Shown: positions 33,332 to 42,347 of the stretch, piece after piece | Numbering within the stretch: the first letter of the stretch is position 1 | Layout: each line of letters begins with the position of its first letter | DNA from: Saprospiraceae bacterium | GTDB taxonomy: Bacteria > Bacteroidota > Bacteroidia > Chitinophagales > Saprospiraceae | Assembly: GCA_027488855.1 (NCBI GenBank) | Contig: JAIYAV010000207.1 | Coordinates: forward strand, 1 to 64,000 | Reading direction: 5' to 3' | DNA length: 64,000 nucleotides | The notes under the pieces: generated by a model | Told to the model about the DNA's origin: nothing | Database searches by the model: none | Seen by the model: the letters and a program-made list of their open reading frames with translations, nothing else | Made by a program: the position numbers and the translations under genes

Positions 33332-35263
33332 ATGATGAAAATTTATTCAACTAGCATGGTCAAAGGAAGATTTAATCATTTTGCAGAAAAGGGTGGAATG
33401 TGGAATCTATTGAAAACCAATCAAGAGAAGCGAAAAAGTATAAAAATTTTAGTAGTTGCCTTTACCTTGGTAGCTGTAATCAATTGTAAGGCCCAATTGC
33501 CAAATCCATTGGAATTAAACACAGCGGCCAATGGCGTAAACGCAAAAATAGCTATTGGAAGACTTGATACCAACTGGACTGTTGCTGATGGAAATGAGTC
33601 TGGCCCAACAGGTCCTTTTCTACCTTCACTGGTGGTTGGTAATTGCGCCCCTGTATACTGGTATTCTAGCTCATTTCCAAATGCAGATTGGATCATCAAA
33701 GATGTTGGATTTGGTAGATGTTACCCTTTTGAGTACCAGAAAGTTGAGCAGTATTTCCGAAGAAAAATTTTTTTACCTGCTACAAACAATTGTGGTCAAC
33801 CAATAAGTGCGAGTTATTGCTTGACAATGGATTTTTATGCGGATAACAGTGTGGCCGAAATTAAAGTAAATGATACATCCAACTACATCGATACCCTCAA
33901 CGCTGACCCATATTTTGCCTATGGCTTTCGGGATACTACCACGGTAAACCTCTGTAAAGGCTGGAAACCAGGTGAAAATTCTATTGTTGTGCATATAAAG
34001 AGTGGTGCAGGCCCAGCTGCTTTTTTAGCACAAGCAAACTTGAACATGAAAGGAACTTCGGATAGCCGTTTTATTCCTTTTTCAATAAAAAAGACTGTTT
34101 GTCAAGGTGAAACATATTTGGGGTACTCAAATTCTGGAACGTATATCGATACATTGTTAAACCTAAAAGGTTGTGATAGCATTAGAACCCTAACGTTGGA
34201 GGTGACTTCAAAGACATCAATAAAAGAGGATGTGAAAATTTGCCAAGGAGAAACCTACGAAGGCTATTCCAAAACTGGCGTTTACACAGATGAGTTCACT
34301 TCAAGTACAGGCTGTGATATCACTCGAACGCTGACATTGACCGTCTTGCCCAATTCGACATCTAGTCAACGTGTTTCCATCTGTCAAGGTGAAGTTTATC
34401 AGGGCTACAATAGGAGCGGTATTTATATAGATACGCTCACTTCTGCGAAAGGCTGTGATAGTGTTCGTACATTAACATTGACCGTTTTGCCCAATCCGAC
34501 ATCCAGTCAAAGTGTCTCACTCTGTCAAGGTGAAGTTTATCAGGGCTATAACAAGAGCGGTATTTATGTGGATACGCTCACTTCTGCGAAAGGCTGTGAC
34601 AGTGTTCGTACGATTAATCTTGAAGTTAAAACTGCATATAAATCTTCTAGCGTCATAAATATTTGTGAGGGTTTAGGTTACAAATTCAATGGAGTAGACA
34701 TTTCAATTGAAGGACGGTATGTAGCCAACTTAAAATCCATCTTTGGATGTGATAGTATTGTTGAAATTGAATTAAAGATCACAAGAGGAAACTTTTTAGG
34801 GAATGATAAGCTATTTTGTAATCTAGACGAATACACCTTAATCAGCCCATTTCCAAACACTCGGTGGTTTGATAATGAAGTTTCAAAAACGAAACGAGTG
34901 AATAAAAGCGGCACATATTGGGCTTCAATTGTGGATGATAATGGTTGTGAGATAAAAGATTCTGTCAAGGTTAGATTAGGTATTAAGTCCTTTACCCCAA
35001 ATACCTTTACTCCAAATGATGATGGAATAAACGACTGTTTTAAACCTTTTTTTGCAGCAGAAAGTGAAATCACCAGTTATCGATTCAGTGTATTCGATAG
35101 ATGGGGAAATCATGTTTACACCACTACAAATATGGTTGATTGCTGGGATGGAATGAATAGAGGTAAGGAGTGTGCTCAGGGAACCTATGTTTACTTTTGG
35201 GAAATTATTACGAGAGAGTGTGGTAGTGCATTGAAAAAAGGTGAATTGATACTGACAAAATAA
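33332..35263 (+). CDS. gliding-motility-type secreted protein with 47-residue repeats and CHU_C domain
   Basis: A 643-residue exported protein with a hydrophobic signal segment near residues 38-55 (IKILVVAFTLVAVINCKAQ). The start may be later than the first ATG. A beta-rich N-terminal domain (about 60-245) is followed by four repeats of about 47 residues with the pattern ICQGE-Y-GY-SG-Y-DTL-S-KGCDS-RTLTL-V, and a degenerate fifth. The C-terminal domain is CHU_C (FTPNTFTPNDDGINDCF...RFSVFDRWGN...GTYVYFWEI), the type B sorting signal of the type IX system. It is likely an adhesin on the cell surface. Its AT content and codon use differ clearly from the neighbours, and it is bracketed by an 18-bp direct repeat, both signs of acquisition. 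Confidence 0.88.
   Translation: MMKIYSTSMVKGRFNHFAEKGGMWNLLKTNQEKRKSIKILVVAFTLVAVINCKAQLPNPLELNTAANGVNAKIAIGRLDTNWTVADGNESGPTGPFLPSLVVGNCAPVYWYSSSFPNADWIIKDVGFGRCYPFEYQKVEQYFRRKIFLPATNNCGQPISASYCLTMDFYADNSVAEIKVNDTSNYIDTLNADPYFAYGFRDTTTVNLCKGWKPGENSIVVHIKSGAGPAAFLAQANLNMKGTSDSRFIPFSIKKTVCQGETYLGYSNSGTYIDTLLNLKGCDSIRTLTLEVTSKTSIKEDVKICQGETYEGYSKTGVYTDEFTSSTGCDITRTLTLTVLPNSTSSQRVSICQGEVYQGYNRSGIYIDTLTSAKGCDSVRTLTLTVLPNPTSSQSVSLCQGEVYQGYNKSGIYVDTLTSAKGCDSVRTINLEVKTAYKSSSVINICEGLGYKFNGVDISIEGRYVANLKSIFGCDSIVEIELKITRGNFLGNDKLFCNLDEYTLISPFPNTRWFDNEVSKTKRVNKSGTYWASIVDDNGCEIKDSVKVRLGIKSFTPNTFTPNDDGINDCFKPFFAAESEITSYRFSVFDRWGNHVYTTTNMVDCWDGMNRGKECAQGTYVYFWEIITRECGSALKKGELILTK
34090..34780 (+). repeat. 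tandem 141-nt coding repeats
   Basis: Four to five tandem units of about 141 nt (47 codons) within the CHU_C-type protein gene. Units three and four, which start near 34370 and 34511, are nearly identical over most of their length, while units one and two are more divergent and the fifth is degenerate. Each unit carries two Cys, in CQGE and GCD, likely a disulfide pair. Confidence 0.85.
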
Positions 35264-35295
35264 TAGAGATCATAGAAAAAATCTTGGGTGCAAGC

Positions 35296-35313
35296 ACGAA
35301 AGATGTGTGGGGT
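35296..35313 (+). repeat. right copy of the 18-bp direct repeat
   Basis: Identical to 33141-33158. It lies just downstream of the adhesin gene, in the leader of the nitrilase-family gene. Confidence 0.85.
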
Positions 35314-35419
35314 TCGCGAATACGAGTACAAATTTTTTATCGTACGCTTTAGGCCACGTCTAGGCGTTCCACTCGGTCTACTACTTGGCAATAAATCGTA
35401 CATCAAGATTCTTTTATCC

Positions 35420-36376
35420 ATGCAAAACCTAAAGATCGCCACCGCCCAATTCGAACACAAAAGCGGCGACAAAGCCTACAATCTGTCCATTATTGAAAAA
35501 TTGAGTGCTCGCGCAGCCGAGGCTGGTGCCCAGGTGATCGCCTTTCACGAATGTTCCATTACGGGGTATACTTTTGCTCGCAACCTATCTAAGGATCAAA
35601 TGCTGGAGGTAGCCGAGTTGGTTCCAGATGGAGAGAGTGTCCAGGCCTTGATTCGCATCGCCCAACATTACAACATCGCCATTCTGGCTGGCCTTTTTGA
35701 AAAAGACGAGCAGGGTAATTTGTACAAGCTTTACGTGTGTGTGGACAAAACGGGCTTGCTGGCCAAATACCACAAAATCCATCCATTTATCAATCCCCAC
35801 CTCACCCCTGGCCAGGGGTACTGCGTATTCGACTTGTATGGCTGGAAATGTGGCATCCTGATTTGTTACGACAACAACGTGATTGAAAACGTCCGGGCGA
35901 CGCGACTTCTGGGTGCCGACATCATTTTTATGCCCCATGTCACGATGTGTACTCCTTCTACCCGCCCAGGAGCAGGATTCGTTGATCCAAAACTTTGGGA
36001 AAACCGGGAAAACGACCCTACTTCCCTGCGTCTGGAATTTGATGGGATGAAAGGCCGGGACTGGCTGATGAAATGGCTGCCTGCCCGCGCTTATGACAAT
36101 GGCATTTATGTGGTGTTTGCCAACGCGATTGGCATGGATGACGACCAATTGAAAAATGGTTGTTCGATGATCATCGATCCTTTTGGGGACGTAATTGCGG
36201 AGTGTCGGACCTTGGGAGATGATTTTACTATGGCGACACTGACGCCGGAGAAGTTGACCCAGGCGGGGGGATATAGGTACATCAAAGCGAGAAAACCGGA
36301 GTTGTACGGAGAAATTTTGGCACAGGAGCATCAGTCGGAGCAGAAGGTGGTGTGGTTGACAGAGCCTGAGCAATAA
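35420..36376 (+). CDS. nitrilase-superfamily carbon-nitrogen hydrolase
   Basis: A 318-residue cytoplasmic enzyme from the ATG at 35420 (MQNLKIATAQFEH). The catalytic triad is visible: Glu in AFHECSITGY, Lys in KYHKIHPF and Cys in CGILICYDN. The segment AARL-type ARAYDNGIYVVFANAIG follows, then IIDPFGDVIAE. Such enzymes hydrolyse amides such as N-carbamoyl compounds, omega-amides or polyamine derivatives; the substrate cannot be told from these motifs. The C-terminal extension (KPELYGEI) resembles N-carbamoylputrescine amidase-like relatives. It is followed by a strong terminator. Confidence 0.88.
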   Translation: MQNLKIATAQFEHKSGDKAYNLSIIEKLSARAAEAGAQVIAFHECSITGYTFARNLSKDQMLEVAELVPDGESVQALIRIAQHYNIAILAGLFEKDEQGNLYKLYVCVDKTGLLAKYHKIHPFINPHLTPGQGYCVFDLYGWKCGILICYDNNVIENVRATRLLGADIIFMPHVTMCTPSTRPGAGFVDPKLWENRENDPTSLRLEFDGMKGRDWLMKWLPARAYDNGIYVVFANAIGMDDDQLKNGCSMIIDPFGDVIAECRTLGDDFTMATLTPEKLTQAGGYRYIKARKPELYGEILAQEHQSEQKVVWLTEPEQ

Positions 36377-36379
36377 AAG

Positions 36380-36412
36380 GTGCCATTTTACTGTACAAAA
36401 TGGCACTCTTTA
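36380..36412. terminator. terminator after the nitrilase gene
   Basis: The stem GTGCCATTTT/AAAATGGCAC (36380-36389 and 36397-36406 approximately) has a 7-nt loop followed by a T-rich run. It lies between convergent genes and could serve both. Confidence 0.75.
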
Positions 36413-36457
36413 CTTTTTATTGCTTCGGAATCACACCCAAATGCTGAAGCGTAATGG

Positions 36458-37105
36458 TTAAGCATTTTCCAAACGCATTGCTATCATCGCCACCAAAATT
36501 GGCCAGATAATATAGCACAGCACCAACAAGCGGTTGGCATAGCCAGCCAGGGGGATAACGCCTTCGGGCAATTTTTCCGGTGGTTCGACGTCCGGCCCCA
36601 TTGGGTAGCCCGCTTTTTTAAACCCTGAAAACAACAACGCCATGGCTCCGCCCATCAAAACCAAAGCGATCCAGGGGGCGTGAGAAGAAAGCAACAGGAC
36701 ACTCTGGTACGAGGACCAGCCTTCCAAGCTCAGCAAGTGATGACCAATGAGCAAGGTAGCCAGCGGAAGTGTGGGCACTCCAAGCATAAAAGAGAGGCCA
36801 TGTTTAGGGTGTTTTATATCGAACAGGCCGCCCATAATGGCACCAATGCCGGAAATAAAGAGTAAAACCAGCCCGATTGATGCCCAGATGGTGCCAACAA
36901 GGTTCCAAAGCAGCATGGAGCTCAGGATGGAACAGGCGCCCCATAAAAAGAAAAATGCGGTCAAGAGCCTTTTGTTTTTGCCCAAAGCGTATTCACTAAT
37001 CATCCGCCAACTCGGCTGAAACTCAGGGCTGACAAAATGCAAGGCCAATAAACAAAGCAGCGACAGGCCGCCGGATACAATTGATAAAATGGCTAAAATT
37101 TCCAT
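36458..37105 (-). CDS. DUF998-like multi-spanning membrane protein
   Basis: A 215-residue inner-membrane protein with six or seven predicted helices, for example LAILSIVSGGLSLLCLLAL and LVGTIWASIGLVLLFISGIGAIMGGLFD. The motif pair RMISEYALGKNKRL and FMLGVPTLPLATLL fits the DUF998 family. Function unknown. It is the last gene of a three-gene minus-strand operon, 7 nt after the SRPBCC gene and downstream of the ArsR-type regulator. Confidence 0.75.
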   Translation of the reverse strand: MEILAILSIVSGGLSLLCLLALHFVSPEFQPSWRMISEYALGKNKRLLTAFFFLWGACSILSSMLLWNLVGTIWASIGLVLLFISGIGAIMGGLFDIKHPKHGLSFMLGVPTLPLATLLIGHHLLSLEGWSSYQSVLLLSSHAPWIALVLMGGAMALLFSGFKKAGYPMGPDVEPPEKLPEGVIPLAGYANRLLVLCYIIWPILVAMIAMRLENA

Positions 37106-37112
37106 AGGTGCA

Positions 37113-37616
37113 TCATTTTTTCAGTTCATCAAGCAGTTCCTCCAACTGGTCAAGTGCCATCGACAGGCCTTCTTTCATGCCCATTTGAATGACGGTTTCC
37201 AGATCGGCAAGTGATTGGTAGGTCACCACCGTTTGTACCAGGGTCGTATCTGAAAGTTCTTCAAACGTGGAATGCCATTCGGCACGGGGAAGTTGAGTGT
37301 TCATTTCTCCCTCTGCATCGCAGAAGCCGTCCCAGGCCTTGAAGTTTTCGATGGGGCGAATGCTAATGTAATCCATACGTCCCCAATGCTCTTCGCCTTC
37401 GGGACCGCACATGGCATAATGCCAGTAGCCGCCTTCACGGAAGTCCATACTTTTCGTGCGGGCTTTCCATGGCTTTGGAGCAAACCACTGCTCCAATAGT
37501 TCACTCTTGGTATGGCAGTCCCACACCAGTTGCCGATCCGCTGCAAATTCGCGGCGCACAGTGATGGTGTTTTTTTCCTGGTCAACCAGGAAGTCGAAAA
37601 GAAGTTTGGCGGTCAT
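37113..37616 (-). CDS. SRPBCC (AHSA1-like) domain protein
   Basis: A 167-residue single-domain protein. Its opening strand and loop are [34 protein letters not shown], the classical start of the activator-of-Hsp90-like SRPBCC family in bacteria. It then has [19 protein letters not shown] and ends with [18 protein letters not shown]. These proteins have a hydrophobic cavity, and in bacteria they nearly always follow an ArsR-type regulator, as here, where the start codon overlaps the regulator's stop (ATGA). Ligand unknown. Confidence 0.9.
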   Translation of the reverse strand: MTAKLLFDFLVDQEKNTITVRREFAADRQLVWDCHTKSELLEQWFAPKPWKARTKSMDFREGGYWHYAMCGPEGEEHWGRMDYISIRPIENFKAWDGFCDAEGEMNTQLPRAEWHSTFEELSDTTLVQTVVTYQSLADLETVIQMGMKEGLSMALDQLEELLDELKK

Positions 37617-37933
37617 GCTTTATCCGATTTTAAGGTTTGAAGTAAATCGTCGAGTTGATTGTAGCGCTGTTCCCAAATTTTGCGGAACTGCTCAAGCCAT
37701 TGGTCGATCTCTTTCATTTTGTCGATCTTGAGTTGGTAATAAATCTCCCGGCCTTGTTGCTGCTGACTCAACACCTCGCATTCGGTCAGGATTTGCAGGT
37801 GTTTTGAAACAGCTTGACGGGTCGTTTCGAAATGTTCGGCGAGGGCGTTTGGCGTCATGGCCTGCACCGCAATCAGGGCGATGATGGCCCGGCGGGTTGG
37901 GTCTGCAATGGCTTGGAAAATATCTCTGCGCAT
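37613..37933 (-). CDS. ArsR-family winged-helix repressor
   Basis: A 106-residue regulator: [20 protein letters not shown], then the recognition helix region [21 protein letters not shown], and the wing [11 protein letters not shown]. No metal-binding Cys pair is present (no ELCVCDL-like motif), so it belongs to the metal-independent subgroup linked to SRPBCC genes. It probably represses its own operon from the tandem 19-bp repeat found directly upstream of its start. Confidence 0.9.
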   Translation of the reverse strand: MRRDIFQAIADPTRRAIIALIAVQAMTPNALAEHFETTRQAVSKHLQILTECEVLSQQQQGREIYYQLKIDKMKEIDQWLEQFRKIWEQRYNQLDDLLQTLKSDKA

Positions 37934-37946
37934 GGATAGGTCAATT

Positions 37947-37991
37947 TGTGCAAATGATCGGTTGCAAATATATGTGCAAATGATCGGTTGC
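37947..37991 (-). promoter_or_regulatory. tandem 19-bp repeat, probable ArsR-type operator
   Basis: The word tgtgcaaatgatcggttgc occurs at 37947-37965 and 37973-37991 (26-nt period), 14 nt before the start codon of the regulator gene. The spacing of about 2.5 helical turns and the location over the likely promoter suggest repressor binding sites. A leader function is the alternative. Confidence 0.65.
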
Positions 37992-38059
37992 GCAAATTTT
38001 TATAGCGCTTTTTTAAAAAGAATGGCTTGGAATTTTAATTTGTTGATTTTCAATTAAGA

Positions 38060-38797
38060 TTACTCCCCTTGTGCCTTAAACAACTCCATCGTATAATCCA
38101 ACAACTCCTTGCCTCCCCATTTACCATGCCCAGGAATCACAAATCTGATATCCGGGTATTGTGCCTTCACTTTCGCCACCGTTTTTGGCCAGTCGCCCAC
38201 ATTGGCATCGGCGAGATTTCCTTTACTTGCATTGGATTCTTTGAGCATGCAGCCACCAAACAACACCTGCTCGCTGGGTACATAAGACACGATGTTGTCC
38301 TTGGAATGGCCTTCGCCAAAGAAGCGGTTTTCTATCACTTCGCCCCCAATTTTCAAATTCAGTACTCCGTCAAAGCCATGTTGCGGCAAGGTATAGCCGT
38401 TTGCCTTGGCCAAATCAATGGTCAACTGATTGGCATAGGAGGGGATCCCCCTTTGGTGAAAAGCATTGAGTCCGCCCAGGCAGTCGTTGTGAAAATGGTT
38501 GACCACAATGGCTTTTACTTTGGCTTTTAGCTTGTTTTCAATCCAGTCGATCAGTTGAATAGAAACGCTGTCGTGGGGTGGGGTATCAAAAACCACCGCT
38601 TCACCATTGTTGCAATAAATCATGCCATTGCAGGGTACTCTACCCCATTGATTGGTATTGAGGTAGGTGACGTGGACCAGGGTTTTGGGCGTGAGCGCCT
38701 GAATTTTTAGGCTTTTATGGTTGTATTCTGGTAATTTTTGAGTGGCACAGCCAGAAAGTAAGGCAAGCCCTAAAATAGCTAGTGAGAATGCTTTCAT
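38060..38797 (-). CDS. subclass B1 metallo-beta-lactamase, putative lipoprotein
   Basis: A 245-residue protein with a lipoprotein signal (LALLSGC, Cys 17). All zinc ligands of subclass B1 are visible in order: HFHND (His, His, Asp), GEGHSKDN (His), GGCMLKE (Cys) and PGHGKWG (His). The N-terminal strand region VPCNGMIYCNNGEAVVFDTPP is also typical. B1 enzymes hydrolyse beta-lactams, usually including carbapenems, in the periplasm; lipidation would anchor it to a membrane. Resistance is not shown by sequence alone. Gene is separate and divergent from the SusC gene. Confidence 0.88.
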   Translation of the reverse strand: MKAFSLAILGLALLSGCATQKLPEYNHKSLKIQALTPKTLVHVTYLNTNQWGRVPCNGMIYCNNGEAVVFDTPPHDSVSIQLIDWIENKLKAKVKAIVVNHFHNDCLGGLNAFHQRGIPSYANQLTIDLAKANGYTLPQHGFDGVLNLKIGGEVIENRFFGEGHSKDNIVSYVPSEQVLFGGCMLKESNASKGNLADANVGDWPKTVAKVKAQYPDIRFVIPGHGKWGGKELLDYTMELFKAQGE

Positions 38798-39116
38798 GTC
38801 GGTGTGAGGTAATTATTTGAGTTATCGAAAATACGTGTTTTTGCAAGATTTATTGCGAGATTTTACGGTTTTGAAATCAAAAAACTAGCTGATTTATGAA
38901 CGGATGAGCGGTTTGGCACCTGGACTGAATATTTGAGTGCCCTCCACAAATGAGTAGATTGCAAAACTGTGTTGCATTAGATCCAATTTTTTTGCTCAAT
39001 TGGTAAATATTATTCAAAAAAAATGCCCTTATACAATTGTTTTACTATTTTGTTTTCATTCCTATTGCTCTCTATGAAGATTTCAATTTCTCTTACCAAA
39101 TAATTTACAACTCACT
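38798..39116. other. non-coding divergent promoter region
   Basis: About 320 nt between the beta-lactamase and SusC genes. It is AT-rich, with a TACTATTTTG stretch near 39043 resembling a Bacteroidota -7 element upstream of susC. No reading frame or repeat of note was seen. Confidence 0.5.
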
Positions 39117-42100
39117 ATGAAGCATTTTTTACTATCCATGCTTTTGCTATTATTCGGCTTAAACATGACATTTGCTCAGAAGTCGATCTCCGGCAAGGTG
39201 ACAGGTTCTACCGGAGAGGCACTAATCGGTGCCAACATTAGTGTAAAAGAGACCCCAACTATAGGCACTTTTACAGACATCAATGGGGATTTTCAATTGA
39301 GCGTGCCATCTGGTACAACTACCCTGGTATTCAGTTATACCGGATTTGAAACAAAAGAAGTACCCATTGGCACTTCGAATACCATCAATGTGATCCTGGA
39401 AGAAGGCACGCTACTAGAAGAATTGGTAGTGACCGCCCTGGGATTCACCGCTAAAAAAGACCGTTCTGGATCAACCTCGTCTTCAGTGGGGGGAACTGCA
39501 ATCAGAAGTTCAGGCGAAGCGGGTATTTTGAATAGTTTGGCTGGTAAAGCTTCCGGGGTGAAAATTACCCGGTCGAATGGCGACCCTGGCGCAGGGGTCA
39601 ATGTCCAGATCAGAGGGGCAAATACCATCGGGGGTGCCTCCCAACCCTTAGTAATCGTAGACGGTGTACCACTCTCCAACGACAACTTGTACGGGAGCGG
39701 CAGTTCCCGAAGTGGTGGGGTATCTCAACAATCCCGCCTAAACGACATCAACCCTGAAGATGTAGAATCGGTGCAGGTTTTGAAAGGTGCCTCAGCAGCA
39801 GCACTCTGGGGCTCCAGAGCTGCCAACGGGGTATTGGTGATCACCACCAAGCAAGGCAAGCTCAACCAGGGGATAAAAGTATCCTTGTCTACCACCTACT
39901 CCATGGATGAAATCAATAGACGGCATCCGCTCCAGTCGACCTTCGGACAAGGGGCTGCTGGAAGATTTAGCCCCACTTCCCTCAATTCATGGGGGGATAA
40001 AATCTCCGCGCGGGCAGGAGGCCCCGATGAAGTGATCACCACTGGTGAGTATTTTTTGGCCGACAATGGGGACAAGATTTATCCCATCAGAACAAAAAAT
40101 TCCAAAGAGACCTTCAACGACGAAAATTTTAATTCCGTTTTCCAAACCGGTCAATTCATCGAAAACAACTTGACCATTACTGGCGGCGGAGCCAAAGCCA
40201 CCAACTATTTTAGCCTCGGCTACCTTACGCAGGATGGGATAATCAAAAACAGTGATTACAATCGGGCCACGGTTCGATTCAACAACCAGACTTTTTTTAC
40301 TGACCATATCTCGCTCACGACCAAGGCCAATTACATCTATTCCAATGGCAACCGGATTCAACAAAACTCCAATACTGCAGGCTTGTATTTGGGGCTTTTA
40401 AGAACGCCAGCTGATTTTGACAACCGGAATTATCGAGGCACACATTTCAGCAGCACCGGAGTAGCCTCTCCGAATCGGCACCGCAGCTATCGCCGGTATC
40501 TGGGAAACAATATAAACCCCGTCTACAACGCCCCGCTGTGGACAACCAACGAACAAGAGGCTACCACAACGATCAATCGCTTCAATATGTCCTCTAATCT
40601 CAACATCAAGCCAGTTTCCTGGCTGAATTTGGATTTTAGAGGTGGCGTCGATTCCTATATTGACAAGCGGGTTTATTTTTCACCCATCGGTTCGGCCAGT
40701 TTCAACAACGGCCGATTGGACAATGAAGACATCAGCAGTACCGAGCTGAATTTGGACGCCATCGCGCGGGCCGATTTCCCAGATTTGGTGCCGGGCAAAA
40801 TCGGCTTCAATGCCACCTTAGGTTTCAACATCAACGACCGCCAGCGCAAAAACCTGTATGCGGCAACGCAAAACTTTCTGGTAAACACCAAGTTGCAGTC
40901 ATTCACCAATGGTGTGGCTCCTTTTGAAGTGTCCAACAGTACCAACCACATCCGTTCCAATCGATTGTATTCCGTGCTTTCGTTTGACTTCTTCAATCAG
41001 TTGTTCCTGAATCTTTCCGGTACACAAGAAGCGGCTTCCAGCATCGAGGGTACTTACTTCTATCCCTCCGCAGACCTGGCCTGGCAATTTACCAAGGTGG
41101 GTGCCTTGAAAAGCAATTTTTTGAGCTTTGGCAAATTGCGCGCTTCCTGGGGACAGGTGGGTGTGCAGCCTACCGCTTATCGATTCAGCACCACTTACGA
41201 GACCTTCAGCTACGGTACCTATGATGATGCTTTAGATATCAATGAATTTGGTGGCGGTTTCAGATTGAACGACGATCAGGGCAACCCCAACCTAAGCCCG
41301 GAAATAAAGACGGAATTGGAAGTAGGGGCCGATTTGCGGTTCTGGAAAAATCGGGTCACCCTCGGCGTAACCTACTACCAAAATGAAATCAAAGACATCC
41401 TGTTTTTGCTCAGTCTGTCCCCTAGTTCGGGTTATTTATCCAAATACTCCAATGCGGGTCGGATGGAAAACAAAGGATTTGAAGTGGATCTTGGGTTCAA
41501 ACTTTTGGACCATAAGAACTACGGATTGGAGTTGTACGGCAACTTCAACAACAACCGAAACAAGGTGTTGGACCTTGCCGGAGTAGACCGAGTTCCGCTT
41601 TCAGATCAGTCCATTACGTCAAATGCCATTGTAGGTCAGCCTTTAGGCGTACTGTTTAGCTCTCGGGCAGCTAGAAACCCGGATGGTACATTGAAATTAA
41701 ATGCCCTTGGTTTTCCTACCCTTGATCCTGAACAGGGCATCATCGGTGATCCCAATCCAGATTGGCGGGGCGGCCTGGGACTGCGGGGTAATTTCAAAAA
41801 CCTCAGTTTCAATGTCTTGTTCGAGACTTACCAAGGAGGAGATTTTGCGGAAAGAACCCGATTTGTACTGACCAGTTTTGGTACCTACGGGACAGTAGGC
41901 AACGAAGTTACCCTGGATAAGAGACTGGTCAATTCAGCTGGAAAAGCATTTGAAGCAGGAACTACCGTAAGGGGCAATATCTTTAATTACGGCGGCGGCG
42001 ATGTGCTGCTGGACGAGTCTTGGTACACTACACTCGGTGGTGGATTGGGCGGCTCGGCCATCAATGAGTTTTCCATCACGGATGGATCATGGACTCGTTT

Positions 42101-42329
42101 GAGAGAAGTATCGCTGGGTTATACCTTCTCTGGGGCAAAATTCAAAAAGGCTACCGGATTTCAGGCCGTTGAAATCTCGCTAGCCGGAAGAAACATTGCA
42201 TTGTGGACCGATGTTCTGGGGATCGACCCCGAGGTCAATCAGTCTGGAGTAGACAATGGATTCGGGATTGAATATTTCACCAACCCAAGCACCCGTTCCT
42301 GGTTGGCTTCTTTGAAGCTGAGTTTCTAA
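39117..42329 (+). CDS. SusC/RagA-type TonB-linked outer membrane receptor (locus 1)
   Basis: A 1070-residue protein with a signal peptide (MKHFLLSMLLLLFGLNMTFAQ). A CarboxypepD_reg-like domain follows (ISGKVTGSTGEALIGANISVK...FTDINGDFQLSVP), then the plug (GILNSLAGKASGVKITRSNGDPGAGVNVQIRG and VIVDGVPL; GASAAALWGSRAANGVLVITTKQGK), and a large barrel ending in Phe (TRSWLASLKLSF). No STN domain, so it is not of the FecR-transduced type. It imports a glycan or peptide-derived substrate with its SusD partner 18 nt downstream. No glycoside hydrolase is encoded nearby, so the substrate is open. Confidence 0.93.
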   Translation: MKHFLLSMLLLLFGLNMTFAQKSISGKVTGSTGEALIGANISVKETPTIGTFTDINGDFQLSVPSGTTTLVFSYTGFETKEVPIGTSNTINVILEEGTLLEELVVTALGFTAKKDRSGSTSSSVGGTAIRSSGEAGILNSLAGKASGVKITRSNGDPGAGVNVQIRGANTIGGASQPLVIVDGVPLSNDNLYGSGSSRSGGVSQQSRLNDINPEDVESVQVLKGASAAALWGSRAANGVLVITTKQGKLNQGIKVSLSTTYSMDEINRRHPLQSTFGQGAAGRFSPTSLNSWGDKISARAGGPDEVITTGEYFLADNGDKIYPIRTKNSKETFNDENFNSVFQTGQFIENNLTITGGGAKATNYFSLGYLTQDGIIKNSDYNRATVRFNNQTFFTDHISLTTKANYIYSNGNRIQQNSNTAGLYLGLLRTPADFDNRNYRGTHFSSTGVASPNRHRSYRRYLGNNINPVYNAPLWTTNEQEATTTINRFNMSSNLNIKPVSWLNLDFRGGVDSYIDKRVYFSPIGSASFNNGRLDNEDISSTELNLDAIARADFPDLVPGKIGFNATLGFNINDRQRKNLYAATQNFLVNTKLQSFTNGVAPFEVSNSTNHIRSNRLYSVLSFDFFNQLFLNLSGTQEAASSIEGTYFYPSADLAWQFTKVGALKSNFLSFGKLRASWGQVGVQPTAYRFSTTYETFSYGTYDDALDINEFGGGFRLNDDQGNPNLSPEIKTELEVGADLRFWKNRVTLGVTYYQNEIKDILFLLSLSPSSGYLSKYSNAGRMENKGFEVDLGFKLLDHKNYGLELYGNFNNNRNKVLDLAGVDRVPLSDQSITSNAIVGQPLGVLFSSRAARNPDGTLKLNALGFPTLDPEQGIIGDPNPDWRGGLGLRGNFKNLSFNVLFETYQGGDFAERTRFVLTSFGTYGTVGNEVTLDKRLVNSAGKAFEAGTTVRGNIFNYGGGDVLLDESWYTTLGGGLGGSAINEFSITDGSWTRLREVSLGYTFSGAKFKKATGFQAVEISLAGRNIALWTDVLGIDPEVNQSGVDNGFGIEYFTNPSTRSWLASLKLSF

Positions 42330-42347
42330 TTTATTCACGCATTTAAA

